From: Plantago elongata
Lineage: Eukaryota > Streptophyta > Magnoliopsida > Lamiales > Plantaginaceae
Length of the DNA: 22,458 nt
Reading direction: 5' to 3'
Assembly: GCA_036897095.1 (NCBI GenBank)
Contig: JAYMSP010002796.1
Coordinates: 1-22,458, forward strand
Part shown: positions 1 through 10,525 of the stretch, in pieces
Layout of the letters: each line of letters starts with the position of its first letter
How positions within the stretch are numbered: position 1 is the stretch's first letter
The notes under the pieces: model-generated
Databases searched by the model: none
Told to the model about the DNA's origin: nothing
What the model saw: the letters and a program-made list of their open reading frames with translations, nothing else
Program-made: the position numbers and the translations under genes

Positions 1-1357
1 CAAGGACTTGAATTGTAAATAGGTTGTTTGGTCCATTTCAAAATCTGAGAATTCAATGAGGGTAAAAATGACTTTTCCTTCATTTAATTCGTCAAAAGTC
101 AAATTCGTGGACTTAGATGTAATTAAAATTTATCGATCATGACTTACATGTAATTATTGATCTGGGTGGTAGCCATCTGTAATTAACGTATCTAACAGGG
201 ATGGTAGATGTAATTTCCCCTAAACATTATAATAACATCAAGATCTTTACCCATATAAGACTACAACATTATACATATAACTCAAAACATCACAGACCAA
301 CATAAACAGATATGGCTCAACATACAAATATATCTGGCTCAACCTACAAACAGATCTGGCTCCATGAAGCAATTAAATTGAGAAAAAGATAATGAACAAA
401 CCAAATTAGAGCCCTATAAAACAAGATATCTCAACGAAAATAACAAAATGAAAAACTTAAAGGCCTGAATTCATCAATGAGAGACTTACTTTAAACTTTA
501 AATTGCTATAGATCGAAGAATACTTCACGATGAGACAATCCAAAGGCTCGAATTCGTCAACAATGGTGGTTTTAGGAATAATTTTTAGAGTTTGTTGTTT
601 GAAGAAGAAAGAGAAAATATTTGTTTGGGAAGAAGATGAGAAGCATGACTAATTAACGTCTTTGTTTTTTAATTAATATGGTCCGATCCTGTAACCCGCA
701 AATTATCTAAAACTCGGCCCTCTAACCCGTGAAATATACTTAGTTCAATGGTAAATTGCAAACTAGTACGTCCTTTCTGTCTATCCAAAAATTTAATCTC
801 TTTTAAGAATTTGTGTAAATCTAATTACAATTAAATTATTAAAATTCTCTTAATATTTGTATATATATCTTTAAATGTTAAATTATAAAATAAGATCTAA
901 ATAAATACTTAAAGTGTATATTTTGTAAACACAATAATGTACGAATATTATCTCATTTTAACTATGTATGAATTATATTTCAATGTAAAAAAATAGTTAA
1001 AATTTGAGACAACTAATTACAACAAAATAAGTAAATGTGGAAATCTTGTGTCGGAATCTATGAAGTAATTAATATGGAATTTTATTCCTCTCTATATGTA
1101 GGAAGTAATACGGAATATCACTCTATTCGTTCATGACCCATGTAGTGTACGTATGTCAAAGAACTAATTCAAGCAAAAAAACTCGTTGTAGGAGAAATAT
1201 TGAACTATGAAATCGGTACACATGTACAAAATCTCTTATAGGGCATTACGGATGGTGAATTGAAGTACAATTTTGTGTTTATGCATTTAGGCTCATATGA
1301 ATACATTTTTCCTTCCATTATGTGTTTTGGTACAACAAAAGAATTGAATGGTTTCTT
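1..1357. other. Intergenic DNA downstream of the oxidase gene
   Basis: I found no open frame with coding character on either strand. The stretch is AT-rich and holds the short minisatellite listed separately near 298-361. A purine-rich patch around 596-650 and the phrase 'taacccg', present near 690 and 724, suggest old repeat debris, but I cannot assign a family. The part just below 1358 must contain the 3' UTR and poly(A) site of the oxidase gene. No canonical AATAAA stands out on the minus strand there, so the transcript end is not placed. Confidence 0.5.
298..361. repeat. Three-copy 20-22 bp minisatellite
   Basis: Three adjacent units, 298-317, 318-339 and 340-361, share the pattern CAAC-TA-A-A-A-AT-TGGCT. 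The first unit is two bases shorter than the other two. The units differ at only a few positions, so this is a recent local tandem duplication. No function is apparent. Confidence 0.75.
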
Positions 1358-3387
1358 CTATAGAATCTGCACCCACATTCCACGGCTAGGAATTTCATTA
1401 TGAACAACAAAAACGAGGTAGTAACCCGGAGGAGCAATCCTGCCAGATGGCGGTGCAACCACCGTGATCTGCCCTGTTGCAGTAACTTGCTTCGTCTTCA
1501 ATATCAACAACCTCTGGTTTTGCGAATATCCATGAGTTGTGAACGGAGGCGAGTACATTGTCACCTTAACATTAGCTTGGTTAATTTGCTCTCCCGTTAA
1601 TTGAACTTGCAAATTGAAGTCACCTCCGTACTTCCAATTCTTGTCTGAATTGTTCTCTTGTATCACCACACGGAATCTTTGCAATGCTGGGTCCAAGTAA
1701 GGGGGTGCGAACTTCTCCACTCTCAAGTCTGTTGGGTACTTCCATTCCTTGTTAAGTACATCAGGAGGTGCTACTTTCATATACCACTCGTTTGTGTTGC
1801 TTCCTGCAACCAGGATGTGTCCGTCAGGTAGAACAGCAGAAGATGAGTGGTACATACGCGGAATGGTGGTTGGTGCAAGTTCCTTAAACCTGTTGCCCTT
1901 TGGATTGTTTGGACTATAAAGAACAGGTGTCATGTTCGGAATATCAGCAGCATTCCAGGCAGATGTTCCAGCTTGAGCACCGTTGATCATGAGAATATCA
2001 CCAGTTGGGAGCACGTGCATATCGCCCATGACACGGGGCGAAGGCATTTCATCCATGTCCCATGCTCTTCCTACCGGGCTGATTGTAATCCTTCCACAAC
2101 TCTTGAGAGCAGGCAAGAACTCCCTAGGATTAGTCCTATCCGCGTGGAGAAACGCATCTTTCGTGTTGCCTCCACATATAACAACCTCAAGGTTGACTTC
2201 ATTCGCGTCATTAATGTTAGTCAGGTCAATAGGGAGGAGGGCAGACTGGGCTGATGGAGGGTAGTTGCGGGTGCCACCAGGTAAGACAGGGAAGCGTTGT
2301 AGCTCTGTCCCCGTGTTGGGGTTAAGGATGATAGACTGGTCATTTGCGAATATCCACAGGTTCCCATCAGGGAGAAGGTTTACAAAGGGATAAAGATTGT
2401 TCTCCCCAGGAACGGTATGTGTTTCGTCAAGGAATGGCATGGGGAACATTTTAGGCTTGAATATGAGAGTTTCGTCTGGGATGAATTCGATGTTTTGTGA
2501 ATGACTACCACCTACTATTGCGAATCCTCCATTCTCAAGCTTCACTTGTGTGGCGTACCATCTCAAAGTGAAAAGTGCATCTTTCTTCTCCTCAAAGTTG
2601 CAATTGGCGCATGGTTTTAGTATTCTCATTGATTTGAAACCCCCGAAAGTACCACCTGTTGAGATCAAGGCTCCGTTTCTTGATAGCCCTCCGGATGAAC
2701 ACCATGGGTTGTTTGTAATCTGGATATCAAAATTAATACTAGAGTCAAGTACTTGATTGAGTTGAATGAACTCATCAACACAAACTAAATGTGAGATTGA
2801 ATGATTGAATTTTCTTTCTGAACCAAATACAAGGTGAATTTCTGGAAACCAAATTAAACATGCCGGATTGATCATATACCAAAAAAGAAAAAATGAAGAA
2901 CCTGGAGAGGTCTAATTGTAGCAGTCTCCGGATCATATTCGATAGCATGAGCAGTACAATCCTGAGCTGGATCCGTTGGTGGACCACCCTGCCTCGGTTT
3001 GCAAACACGGGGTACTGACTGGAGTTCGGATAATCCATTATCAGTTGAATCATACCAAACAACCTTGCCATTGGGCATCAATTGCATGTGCATGGCAGAT
3101 ACTCCAGCATTTGCATTGTCAATCTTCCACTCTCCCAGGAACTCGCCTACTGGTTGTGCAGCTGCAGCTTGTTCTGGCAAATTGGTCGCTCTCAAAGGCC
3201 GGACTTGACGTGCATTCTGTTCCAGGTTAGGCCTTGTGACCGGTCGCTCATTGTTGTTGTTGGTGGTGGTGGCAGCGCCGCTGCCTCGTAAGTACCAAAA
3301 AGGATCAAAGATGAAGACATGTTGAGCCGAGACGGAGGTGCAATAGAGGAGGCAGAGAACAACCAAACATTTCAACAAATGGGCCAT
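1358..3387 (-). CDS. GLOX-like: Secreted aldehyde/glyoxal oxidase (galactose-oxidase-like copper radical oxidase)
   Basis: Two exons on the minus strand, 3387-2902 and 2719-1358, are joined across a 182-bp GT-AG intron (2901-2720). The junction gives ...RPLQ|ITNNPWCSSGG, and the product is 615 aa. Residues 1-21 form a signal peptide (hydrophobic LLKCLVVLCLLY, then SVSA|QH). A Thr/Asn/Pro-rich linker covers roughly 31-78. The glyoxal-oxidase N domain (beta propeller) runs about 85-490 and the DUF1929 E-set domain about 498-614. The family's copper and radical residues are all present: Cys169 (WCSSGG), Tyr217 (RWYAT), Tyr452-His453 (MYHSSS) and His558 (FTTHGYS). By homology it oxidises an aldehyde or a primary alcohol with O2, releasing H2O2 in the apoplast or cell wall. 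Plant relatives act in pollen/tapetum, seed mucilage or pathogen response, and the exact substrate cannot be read here. The frame extends 10 codons upstream, but only from a TTG. The first ATG (3387), with context TTCAATGGC, is the start. The gene looks intact. Confidence 0.95.
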
Positions 3388-3482
3388 TGAAGAGGAAGAA
3401 TATCCCCCCTTCTTCAACGGTGAGCCTTTATGCCTCTCTTTGTGGAATTAATACTTCTAATGTCATGGAATGAATGCTAACT

Positions 3483-3488
3483 TTTATA
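3483..3488 (-). promoter_or_regulatory. TATA box of the oxidase gene
   Basis: On the minus strand the sequence reads CTGTATAAAAG, a strong TATA motif about 96 bp upstream of the ATG at 3387. A start about 30 bp downstream would place the 5' end near 3455 and give a leader of about 65-70 nt. Confidence 0.7.
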
Positions 3489-3499
3489 CAGGGGAACTT

Positions 3500-5216
3500 T
3501 GTGGTCAGGGCTAATTATAGTAACTCAAATTTTTATGCACCATATTCATTCATGAACTTCCATATTGAGAGGTTGCAATTCAAAAGTGATTTAATGGTTG
3601 AGTTGGGAAATAACACCGTATTATTTCTTCATTTGTAACTACATTGATCTGATTTTGTCCAACTAAAAAATTTAATGTGCCTGCAGATACTAATTGATAT
3701 CATTACATGAAGAAGTAGATAAAAATGAAATCTCAAATATTTGAGTCACTCTGAATGATGATAAAAGTTAAAACTATAAATAGTTCAAAAAATATTAATT
3801 CCAAATCTCATATATAATCTTTCGAAGGCAACTTTCTATGCACATGTTTTGCACTTAATTAATCTTAAAACTTTTCGGACCCTTGATGATGTCATAAAAT
3901 ATGATTCTTTACGGAAATTAGAGAAAATGAAAAGAGAATCACATATTACAACAAACTCTTGATTGGTGTGGAAATTGAAAGTGTATTTAATTGGTGTTGA
4001 AAACAATAAGAATGATGTTTTCATGTCAGATTTATATGAGAAGTGTCTATTATATATAGTTACATTACATCATCTTATCCTCCATTTCAACTACCTTGAA
4101 AGTCGGATTTCATTCGATCGGCACCATATTGGTGTCCCACTTGGTAGTGTTCCATTTGGATCTTACAATGTTCTTATGCGGTTCGGATCTTCTATCCCAT
4201 TTTCTATGTCTCCATTAGTATCCCACTTTCCAAAAAACGACACGTGTCAGAATTAGAATTTAATTATACATGAATTCGCCATGATAAAAAGAATCATCAA
4301 CTAAACTATCTCTCAATATGATTAGGAAACTCTTGCTCAATTTTTTCCTCCACGTTATTTTACTTGGCGCCACAAAATCTTAGGAGATCCGTGTCTTAAT
4401 GAGAGACGGATTGATATTCTCAATTATATGTTCAATGTTTTAAACAATATCAATAATGCTTATGAGTGAAGATTTAATATCTTTTTTATTATATGTGGAT
4501 ATCACCGATGTTCTTAGTAAAATCTTTAATATTTTTATTCTGTAATGTTTGTCCGTCTCTTTTAGTTTTTTTTATAAAATCGTCTCTCAAAAGACTTACT
4601 CATTTTTAATATTTATCCCTTAATCAGAAATATGTAAGCACATTTTGAGTTATACCAGAGTAGATATCTTTACCCAATAGGAGAGACTACTACAAGTCTA
4701 AATATACCTACGCTAGGAGCTTGCTTAAATTATGATAATCATGTCGTACTGAGTGATTTATTAGGAGTTTTTCAGATTTACTTAGGCCTAATTTATTTGG
4801 AAAAAGAGAAAGGCTTAACCCCGTATAAAGAGAGTTCATGAAAACAGTCATCCTTCATATGTTATTTTACCATAGTTAACTAATATAATGTTGATAGTAA
4901 TTGGGGCATGAAAAATGGAATAGAAGATTCGGATTCGTTCTCGTGTGCTTTTTGTGTTGATTTAAAGGTCGTTGCCACCAATTTTAACCTAATTTTAACA
5001 GTAGATTTCAAGAGTCTACACTTCATATTGCAATAAAACAAGTGTAACACTCATACATGCTAAACAACAATAGTATGGTCAATAAGCGTGCCAATGATTT
5101 CAATAAATTGCAATATTCGTGCTTATACATTTGCATATTGATCTCAACTTAGAAACATAAGCACGAAAACCACATTGATCCATAGTTTCATAAACAATGT
5201 TGAGTATATATGTTGC
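3500..5216. other. Intergenic DNA: upstream region of the oxidase gene and 3' region of the SPEAR-type gene
   Basis: No supported coding sequence. The right end, just below 5217, should contain the 3' UTR of the SPEAR-type gene. The left part is the upstream region of the oxidase gene and includes a CACGTG G-box at 4241-4246 (palindrome ACACGTGT), about 850 bp from the ATG. This is a plausible but unproven bZIP/bHLH site. An inverted pair at 4402-4410 and 4552-4560 is listed separately. Two short open frames (3836-4024 on the minus strand and 3963-4256 on the plus strand) overlap each other, have no recognisable motifs and are probably chance. Confidence 0.5.
4402..4560. repeat. Inverted repeat flanking an AT-rich stretch, possible MITE remnant
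   Basis: AGAGACGGA (4402-4410) is repeated in perfect inverted form as TCCGTCTCT (4552-4560), 141 bp apart, around AT-rich DNA. Short GC-richer arms around AT-rich DNA are the usual look of an eroded MITE, but I cannot find a clear target-site duplication, so the assignment is tentative. Confidence 0.35.
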
Positions 5217-6609
5217 TTAAAGTCTGAGCTCCAAATCTATCTCTGTGTTAGCTTCAGAATTCTGACTACCCGAACCCCTCGAATCAAGCCAGTGAGTCTT
5301 GTTGTTGAATGATCCCTGCAAGATTGATGAAACATATATATATATATATTAGTGAAGTAAAGTTAATTAAGTATAGTTATCTGCATAAATAAATCCTAGG
5401 TTATATAGATATGCTGTTGATTACTATACCTGATCAACTCTAGGCTCGAAGAAGGATCGGGTTATGCCTGGCTCCGCAGATTGTTGGCTTCCAAAGGCTG
5501 CATTACCAGGCGGATGCCATCTGATTTAAGACAAGGCCAAAATTAAGTTATGGAAGAAGACATTATGGAACCAAGCTATTAACTGGTAAAACACTAATCT
5601 AAGTAAAAGTAATTTGAGTTGCAGTAAATGTATGGTCAAACGAACCTTGCAACATTCGTGGTTTGAGAATCCACGTATCTTATGTTTCCTCTATCTAAAT
5701 CTTGGAAGCCCATCTGATACAAGGATCAAGTGATGATCAAGGTTAGACTTGATGTTATAAAGAAGCAACTAGCAAAGCACATCAAACATAACTAAAATCA
5801 TCATTTGATGCATATACTAATCAATAAATCTGTGTGGAAAAAATTGCGAAGACTTAATTTATCTCATGTCTACCTAGGGTTAGCATAGCCAATTATGAAC
5901 ACACACTATATTTAGGCCAAATGAATATTCTAACATTGGGCTTCTTGTATAAATTTTAGTGGCCTTAATTTGATTTATTTGAGTTTTTCTGTTCTTACCC
6001 ACTGCCAATAGGATGAAGAAACACCAAGTGACAAGGTGCCAAATGAAATATGCTTTGATCGCCAAGATACAAGTAAATGTCCATAAACTAATGAAGCACA
6101 TACAAAATTCATCTAATTCAACACATGGAATATGATCTAAGAAATCAATTCTGGAAAGAGTGAAGATTGTACCATGACAGCCTGTGTTCCATGAACAGCA
6201 TACGGAGAAGATGAAGAATAAGAGAACGACGACGAAGGTGGAGCCGGATATGCACCTTGCAGCCTCATATCCTCCTGCAAAATCATCAATCACAAATTCA
6301 CAACCAATTACATCAACAAGAAAAATTGAGTTAAACGACTAAAACAATGAAAGAAATGAAGGCGAATATTCGAACCTGAGATAGATTAGGGGCAGCAGCA
6401 TGATAAGGGTTCGGAACAGAAGGAAGATAGTTGCACCCGAGTTGACTGTGCAACCTAATCTTCTCAAGCTGAGCAACACCAAGACCTCTCTGCGGCTGCT
6501 TCGGCTTGTCGGAACCACCGTTCTTTTTACCCTTCCTTGATGAAGACTGTGAAGAATTAGATGAAGATGAAGACAATCTATGATCACCACCAAAGAAATT
6601 GCTTCCCAT
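5217..6609 (-). CDS. SPEAR-like: SPEAR/TIE-family transcriptional repressor adaptor (EAR motif protein)
   Basis: Five exons on the minus strand were assembled from GT-AG borders: 6609-6376, 6274-6173, 5713-5646, 5520-5430 and 5315-5217. They encode 197 aa ending at TAA. The N-terminus is Ser-rich (13-24). A basic patch RKGKKNGGSDKPKQPQ (25-40) follows, then the SPL/NOZZLE-like core RGLGVAQLEKIRLH (41-54) and a conserved CNYLPS stretch (59-64). The conserved block MGFQDLDRGNIRY starts at 113, and WHPPGNAAFG lies at 136-145. The protein ends in DLELRL (192-197), an LxLxL EAR motif. Family members (SPEAR/TIE) bind class II TCP factors in the nucleus and recruit TOPLESS co-repressors through the EAR motif, tuning leaf and organ growth. 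That role is taken from the family, not shown here. Exon 4 completes an Arg codon split across intron 3. All motifs are in place and no breaks were seen. Which paralogue this is cannot be decided without a tree. Confidence 0.93.
5330..5350. repeat. Short TA microsatellite in intron 4
   Basis: A run of alternating T and A sits inside the intron between exons 4 and 5 of the SPEAR-type gene, close to the 3' splice site of that intron at 5316. It is likely to vary in length between individuals. Confidence 0.7.
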
Positions 6610-6656
6610 CTTAATTTTTGTTCTTCACAAAACCAATAAAAAAAATTGTAAAATCT

Positions 6657-6681
6657 TTCACAAACAAACTTGGTTTGTGAA
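6657..6681 (-). promoter_or_regulatory. Hairpin in the 5' leader of the SPEAR-type gene
   Basis: TTCACAAAC (6657-6665) and GTTTGTGAA (6673-6681) are a perfect 9-bp inverted repeat with a 7-nt loop, about 50 nt upstream of the ATG at 6609. In RNA this would fold in the leader. Any effect on translation is only a suggestion. Confidence 0.4.
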
Positions 6682-6695
6682 TTGTGATGATTCTG

Positions 6696-6776
6696 CTAGG
6701 CAGTGGATAGAATAAGAGAGATCTTGGGTGAGGCTTTTAAGCTGGCAGTGATTTGAATGGAGTAATAAAAGAGCAT
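6696..6776 (-). other. Possible upstream ORF of 26 codons in the SPEAR-type leader
   Basis: An ATG at 6776 opens a frame of 26 codons that closes with TAG at 6698-6696, 87 nt before the main ATG. It is relevant only if transcription starts above 6776. A TATA-like CATATATG near 6842-6849 would allow that, while a start nearer 6735 would leave it out. The peptide (MLFYYSIQITAS...) is not recognised. Confidence 0.3.
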
Positions 6777-6829
6777 CGCTGGATCAGATTGTGTGTAGAT
6801 TGTTTGTGATTCATTCTCTTATTACATTA

Positions 6830-9300
6830 AAACCATTTTAACATATATGCCGGATTTTTTTTAATAAACATTTTTGACAACTTCTACGAAATCGATGATC
6901 TCTACTATTATAGTCTTGCTTTTAGTCTTCATCATTCATTTAGAAAAATATTTAATAGCTACTTGAAAGTGATTGTCTTTGATTTTAACTCATTTAATAT
7001 TCAATATTTTATTTTCTCTTTAAAAGATTTCTATACCTAACCCACGCGCCCCCGTGTTCCATCCCCACACCTACACAATAGTAGTAGACTACTATTACTA
7101 TAAATCATTTGATTTATCTGCTAATGTATAATGTTTTCGGATAACATTTTTTGTATTTGATTTGATTATATGTTCTATTGTTAAAATTTAAAATGTGAAA
7201 TTAATTTATAAAAGTCAATTTGTTGTCATAATTACTAGTCAGCTGATAAGCTTAAATGATAAAAGTACCGTGTTGAAATACGTTGTAAACTTCAAGTCGG
7301 ATTGAATCTGATATATTAGTAAATTTTATGATAACTATATTCAAATCGAAGCACACAACTATGGTATCCAATATAAAATTTTATTTCTTCGAATCCGATC
7401 ATGTTAACGAAGTTGGGACCCACAATATTCAAATTCAAGATACAGATAGTCAATCGAAGAAAATCAGGTTAAGTTTGAATCGAATATTATACATTATGAA
7501 ATTTGGTGACCTACGATATGCAAATTCTAAACACAGATAAAGTTACCCATGAGCCAAAAGATGAAATTGAAGTTACTTTCCTGATTTCACTGCTTAAGGG
7601 ACAATTGACTTTTGACATTTTTTTCCAGATCAAAACTTATCGGGATTCATAAAATACAAACAATTAATTTGGGAAACTACATTGATTAGCAATACACAAA
7701 TACGTTGTGCTGTGCAGACTGCAGAATATACATTTTTAGATTCTACATTTGAAACATACAGAATCGACACAAATATGATATAAAATTTGTGTGGATTTAA
7801 ACTGAGTAGATTACAGGATCTTGTAACAAATGCATGGAGATTTTGTTGAGAGTAAAAAGAAAATATTTTCTTGATGCCATAAAACGCAGATATCAAACTG
7901 GGAATGGAAAAAGATCTTTTGACAATAGTATATTTAACAGCTAGCCCACCGGTATTTATGTTACATACATACGTATTTAGTTATTTAATTATTTTTTCCA
8001 TACTATATAATCAGTATTTCTTTAAAATATTGTATATCTTTCATCTTTGAACAGTTATCAGTTTCGTCAGATTTGTTTCTGGTTCGTGCGATTTAATACA
8101 TCATCAGTTGATCGATAAAATATGCTATATTTGTTGTTCATTATAAAAATTAAAAAAATATAGTCGCCATATACCAAATCTAATCCAGCTGTCTTATATT
8201 TTATTATGAATGTACGTATGTCTGTATAGCTAGCTCAAATAAATTGGTCGTGTAACGTAACATGTGAACTCACATGCCTTTGCAAAAGCACGGCGGACCT
8301 GGTTGAATATTTAAAGCTAGCTCTAAAACTCTAAAACTCTCTGCCTCGATGCTTATATAAGAACTCATAGTTCAATGGCAGCCTAGTTCAAGTGTGTAAG
8401 CAGGATTTATGTAGGGAGATAATCGGTTCTGCTCTTGGAATTCCAATTAACAATAACAACTGAAAAAAGAAAATGTAACAGTGTTTTCAAATGTGCTCTT
8501 GAAAATTAATGTGTTTTCAAATGAAGATAACAGTGTCTTATTAAGTCTCCCGAGGTATTAGAAAAGTTTTGTATATGATTTATCTAAAGAGGAATTATAT
8601 TCTAAAAAGAAGCTTGGCTAAAAGTTCGATTATCTTCCACTGAAAACTTATTAAGTATCAGTTCAATTTAATTCATATTATTATATTATATTTAATCATA
8701 TTTATATGACAATACCGTTCAATTCAATTCATATCAGTTTTCATAGTTTGTTTTGATCTCATGCATGGTGGCATGAATTGAATGTAGCTTTAATAACCAG
8801 TACAAAAATAAATGGTATTTGTGAGGAGCTAATTTGACGCTAGGTGTTTTATTCCTCTCGGTTGATACTTGATACTTTTCGGGATAAAACATTTCCATTC
8901 CTAATAGAGCAAACGTGAGGGAAGCCCTAATTACATTTTTCATCACATTTTGATCCACTTATTCAACAAAAATTCGGTATCATTTTTGTAATAACAACTA
9001 AATATAGAAAGTTATTTCTTAAAAGACATATAAACTCCCAAATTCCCAATTATGAAATCCAAATTTATGGAACAATTCAAAAGTGAGTTGAAACCATTGT
9101 ACAAATTTAAATTGCAATATGATCAAGCAAACTCCAACTATGATACAGCTTTTCACTGACATAGTCGCTAACAATGAACATGTACATAAAGCCTGTCATA
9201 ATCTTCTTTACCTGATTTTACAAAAAGATTTGAAATACAAATTCCAACAACAAATTAAACTTATCTATAAAAATTAAATACTATATGCTTACCTTTGTAG
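6830..9300. other. Gene-poor AT-rich intergenic DNA
   Basis: No supported gene. The left part is the upstream region of the SPEAR-type gene. Small structures are visible. A perfect palindrome AATAGTAGT-AG-ACTACTATT lies at 7077-7096, GTGTTTTCAAATG occurs twice (about 8482 and 8509), and a plus-strand TATA-like 'cttatataaga' lies near 8351 with no gene after it. Short frames at 7328-7540 on the plus strand and at 7630-7896 and 8734-8958 on the minus strand show no motifs, no introns that would extend them and biased AT composition. I treat them as chance. Confidence 0.5.
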
Positions 9301-9303
9301 TCA

Positions 9304-9357
9304 ATTAATATGTGTAATACATATAGTCACATTAATATGTGTAATACACACAGTCAC
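9304..9357. repeat. 27-bp tandem duplication
   Basis: Two adjacent 27-bp units (9304-9330 and 9331-9357) begin ATTAATATGTGTAATACA and end AGTCAC. They differ only at two positions near base 20. It marks the left edge of a block rich in hairpins. Confidence 0.8.
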
Positions 9358-9455
9358 ATGAAATGAGAGTGGGAGCGAAAGTGAAGTGAAACGGAAGTGA
9401 AAATTCATCGAAACCCAAAATAATTGGGAACAGGAGCGTTCATGAAGCGTGTAAA

Positions 9456-9592
9456 TGTGAGTTTTTTTGTGAGTGTACTGGTTACACTTTAAAATTTACA
9501 GTCCAGTGTACTATGTACACTTGTACGGGTGTATCGACTACACTGGATATATAACTCACACTCCAAGTTCTAATCGAACTTGACTTCGATTA
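9456..9592. repeat. Cluster of nested inverted repeats
   Basis: Two arms nest inside one another: TGTGAGTT (9456-9463) with AACTCACA (9553-9560), and inside it CCAGTGTA (9503-9510) with TACACTGG (9539-9546). Within the latter, GTGTAC-TAT-GTACAC forms a third. Directly after come CAAGTTC (9564-9570) with GAACTTG (9576-9582), and the overlapping TAATCGAA (9571-9578) with TTCGATTA (9585-9592), which are mutually exclusive stems. This density is unusual for ordinary AT-rich spacer and suggests the edge of a mobile element or a structured RNA leader. Confidence 0.5.
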
Positions 9593-9639
9593 GTACTTAT
9601 ATAGTTTTTACCTTTATTCAACTAAAATAACAAGTTCCA

Positions 9640-10320
9640 TAGTAGTGTATGTCTACTGTGTAGGAAATCGAGACATGAGATCTTAGAATCCAAAGGAGAT
9701 TACAAGTCGAAGTATGCTATGACAAGGACATAGTTGATCGACAGGATAAGAAGAGATCGAATAAGAAGTCGAAGATTGATAGGAATCATAACACGAGTCA
9801 ATGTAGGATTCTGCCCCAATGAAGTCGGCTTCAAGAATCTATATAAAGGGCATCTACATTAAAGACAAAACTACGTGTTTCAAACAAGCCAATTCCCATA
9901 GCATATTTGTTGCATGTATTTTGTCATCAACCTTTTTCAAGTTTTATCTAGTGATTAGTCCAGAGATTAAGAGCTAGATTAGTACGGTTCATTCCTTCCA
10001 TCTACTTGATTGTTTTTCATCTAGTTGTATTCCTAGAATAGAGTTAGAGTAGTAACCTTGTGTTCATTATCTGTTCATACGTATAGTGGATACATTCACA
10101 TTGAGGCTCGGTGGGTTATCGACATAGATAACCTGCTAAAAACTTATATCGTGTTCCAGTTTATTTCCGTTGTCTTTCCGATTTATTTAGTTTCTGTCGA
10201 AGCCTTAGGGTGTATTGAATATACTCTTCACTGTTTACAGCAGAAGAGTATAGGCAGTACACATAGTTGAGTTGTGGTAATTGTCAAGTATTAAATCCCG
10301 ATCCTTATACTATTTCAGAG
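9640..10320 (+). mobile_element. LTR-like or promoter-like block, unassigned
   Basis: This block is richer in G and C than its surroundings and looks like a promoter plus leader without a gene. A TATA motif TATATAAAGGG lies at 9840-9850, preceded by a patch with repeated 'agaagtcgaag'-type words and followed by several hundred bases with no long coding frame. It contains GGTTATC/GATAACC (10114-10120/10127-10133) and a 20-bp imperfect hairpin at 10210-10262. A solo LTR of a gypsy-type or related retroelement would explain this, but I cannot find a clear TG...CA pair with matching target-site duplication. A non-coding RNA promoter is the alternative. The frame at 10058-10270 starts without an ATG of its own and is not convincing. 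Confidence 0.3.
10210..10262. repeat. 20-bp imperfect hairpin, 13-nt loop
   Basis: The left arm 10210-10229 (GTGTATTGAATATACTCTTC) pairs with the right arm 10243-10262 with about 17 of 20 positions matching, including a perfect inner 9-10 bp (ATACTCTTC/GAAGAGTAT). The loop itself contains CTGT-TT-ACAG. It is short for a plant pre-miRNA but stable enough to be an RNA structure. Confidence 0.55.
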
Positions 10321-10367
10321 CGTTAATACAGTTTATATTTTCGAGATATATACATATAAATATATAG

Positions 10368-10525
10368 TAGATATAAAACTAGACAATATAGATTACACCG
10401 AATGAAATTTATTTACAAGTAATAAAACTAAACAAGATCATTTATAAAACTAGATAATATAATTACGAAACTAGATAATATGTTGTAAAAACTAGACAAT
10501 TATATTAGAAATTAGACTGTTCAGC
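10368..10525. repeat. Degenerate tandem array of AAACTAGAYAATAT
   Basis: About five to six copies of a word near AAACTAGAYAATAT recur every 20-45 bp from about 10376 to 10520, with variants AAACTAAACAAGAT and AAATTAGACTGTT. This is an eroded local array with no coding content and no known function. Confidence 0.55.

Noticed and set aside
2775-3071. Minus-strand frame of 98 codons crossing the oxidase intron
   Set aside because: It is out of frame with both oxidase exons and reads through the intron.
1400-3291. Several plus-strand frames of 66-135 codons over the oxidase gene
   Set aside because: They lie opposite a well-supported coding sequence, show no domains, and arise from codon bias on the other strand.
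3464-3466. Upstream ATG before the oxidase start
   Set aside because: It lies only about 17 bp from the TATA box, so it is probably upstream of the transcription start.
5880-6293. Minus-strand frame of 137 codons
   Set aside because: It covers exon 2 and intron 2 of the SPEAR-type gene in the wrong frame. The splice-based model with conserved motifs explains the sequence better.
6339-6593. Minus-strand frame of 84 codons inside SPEAR-type exon 1
   Set aside because: It is an out-of-frame shadow of the exon that encodes the SPL-like motif.
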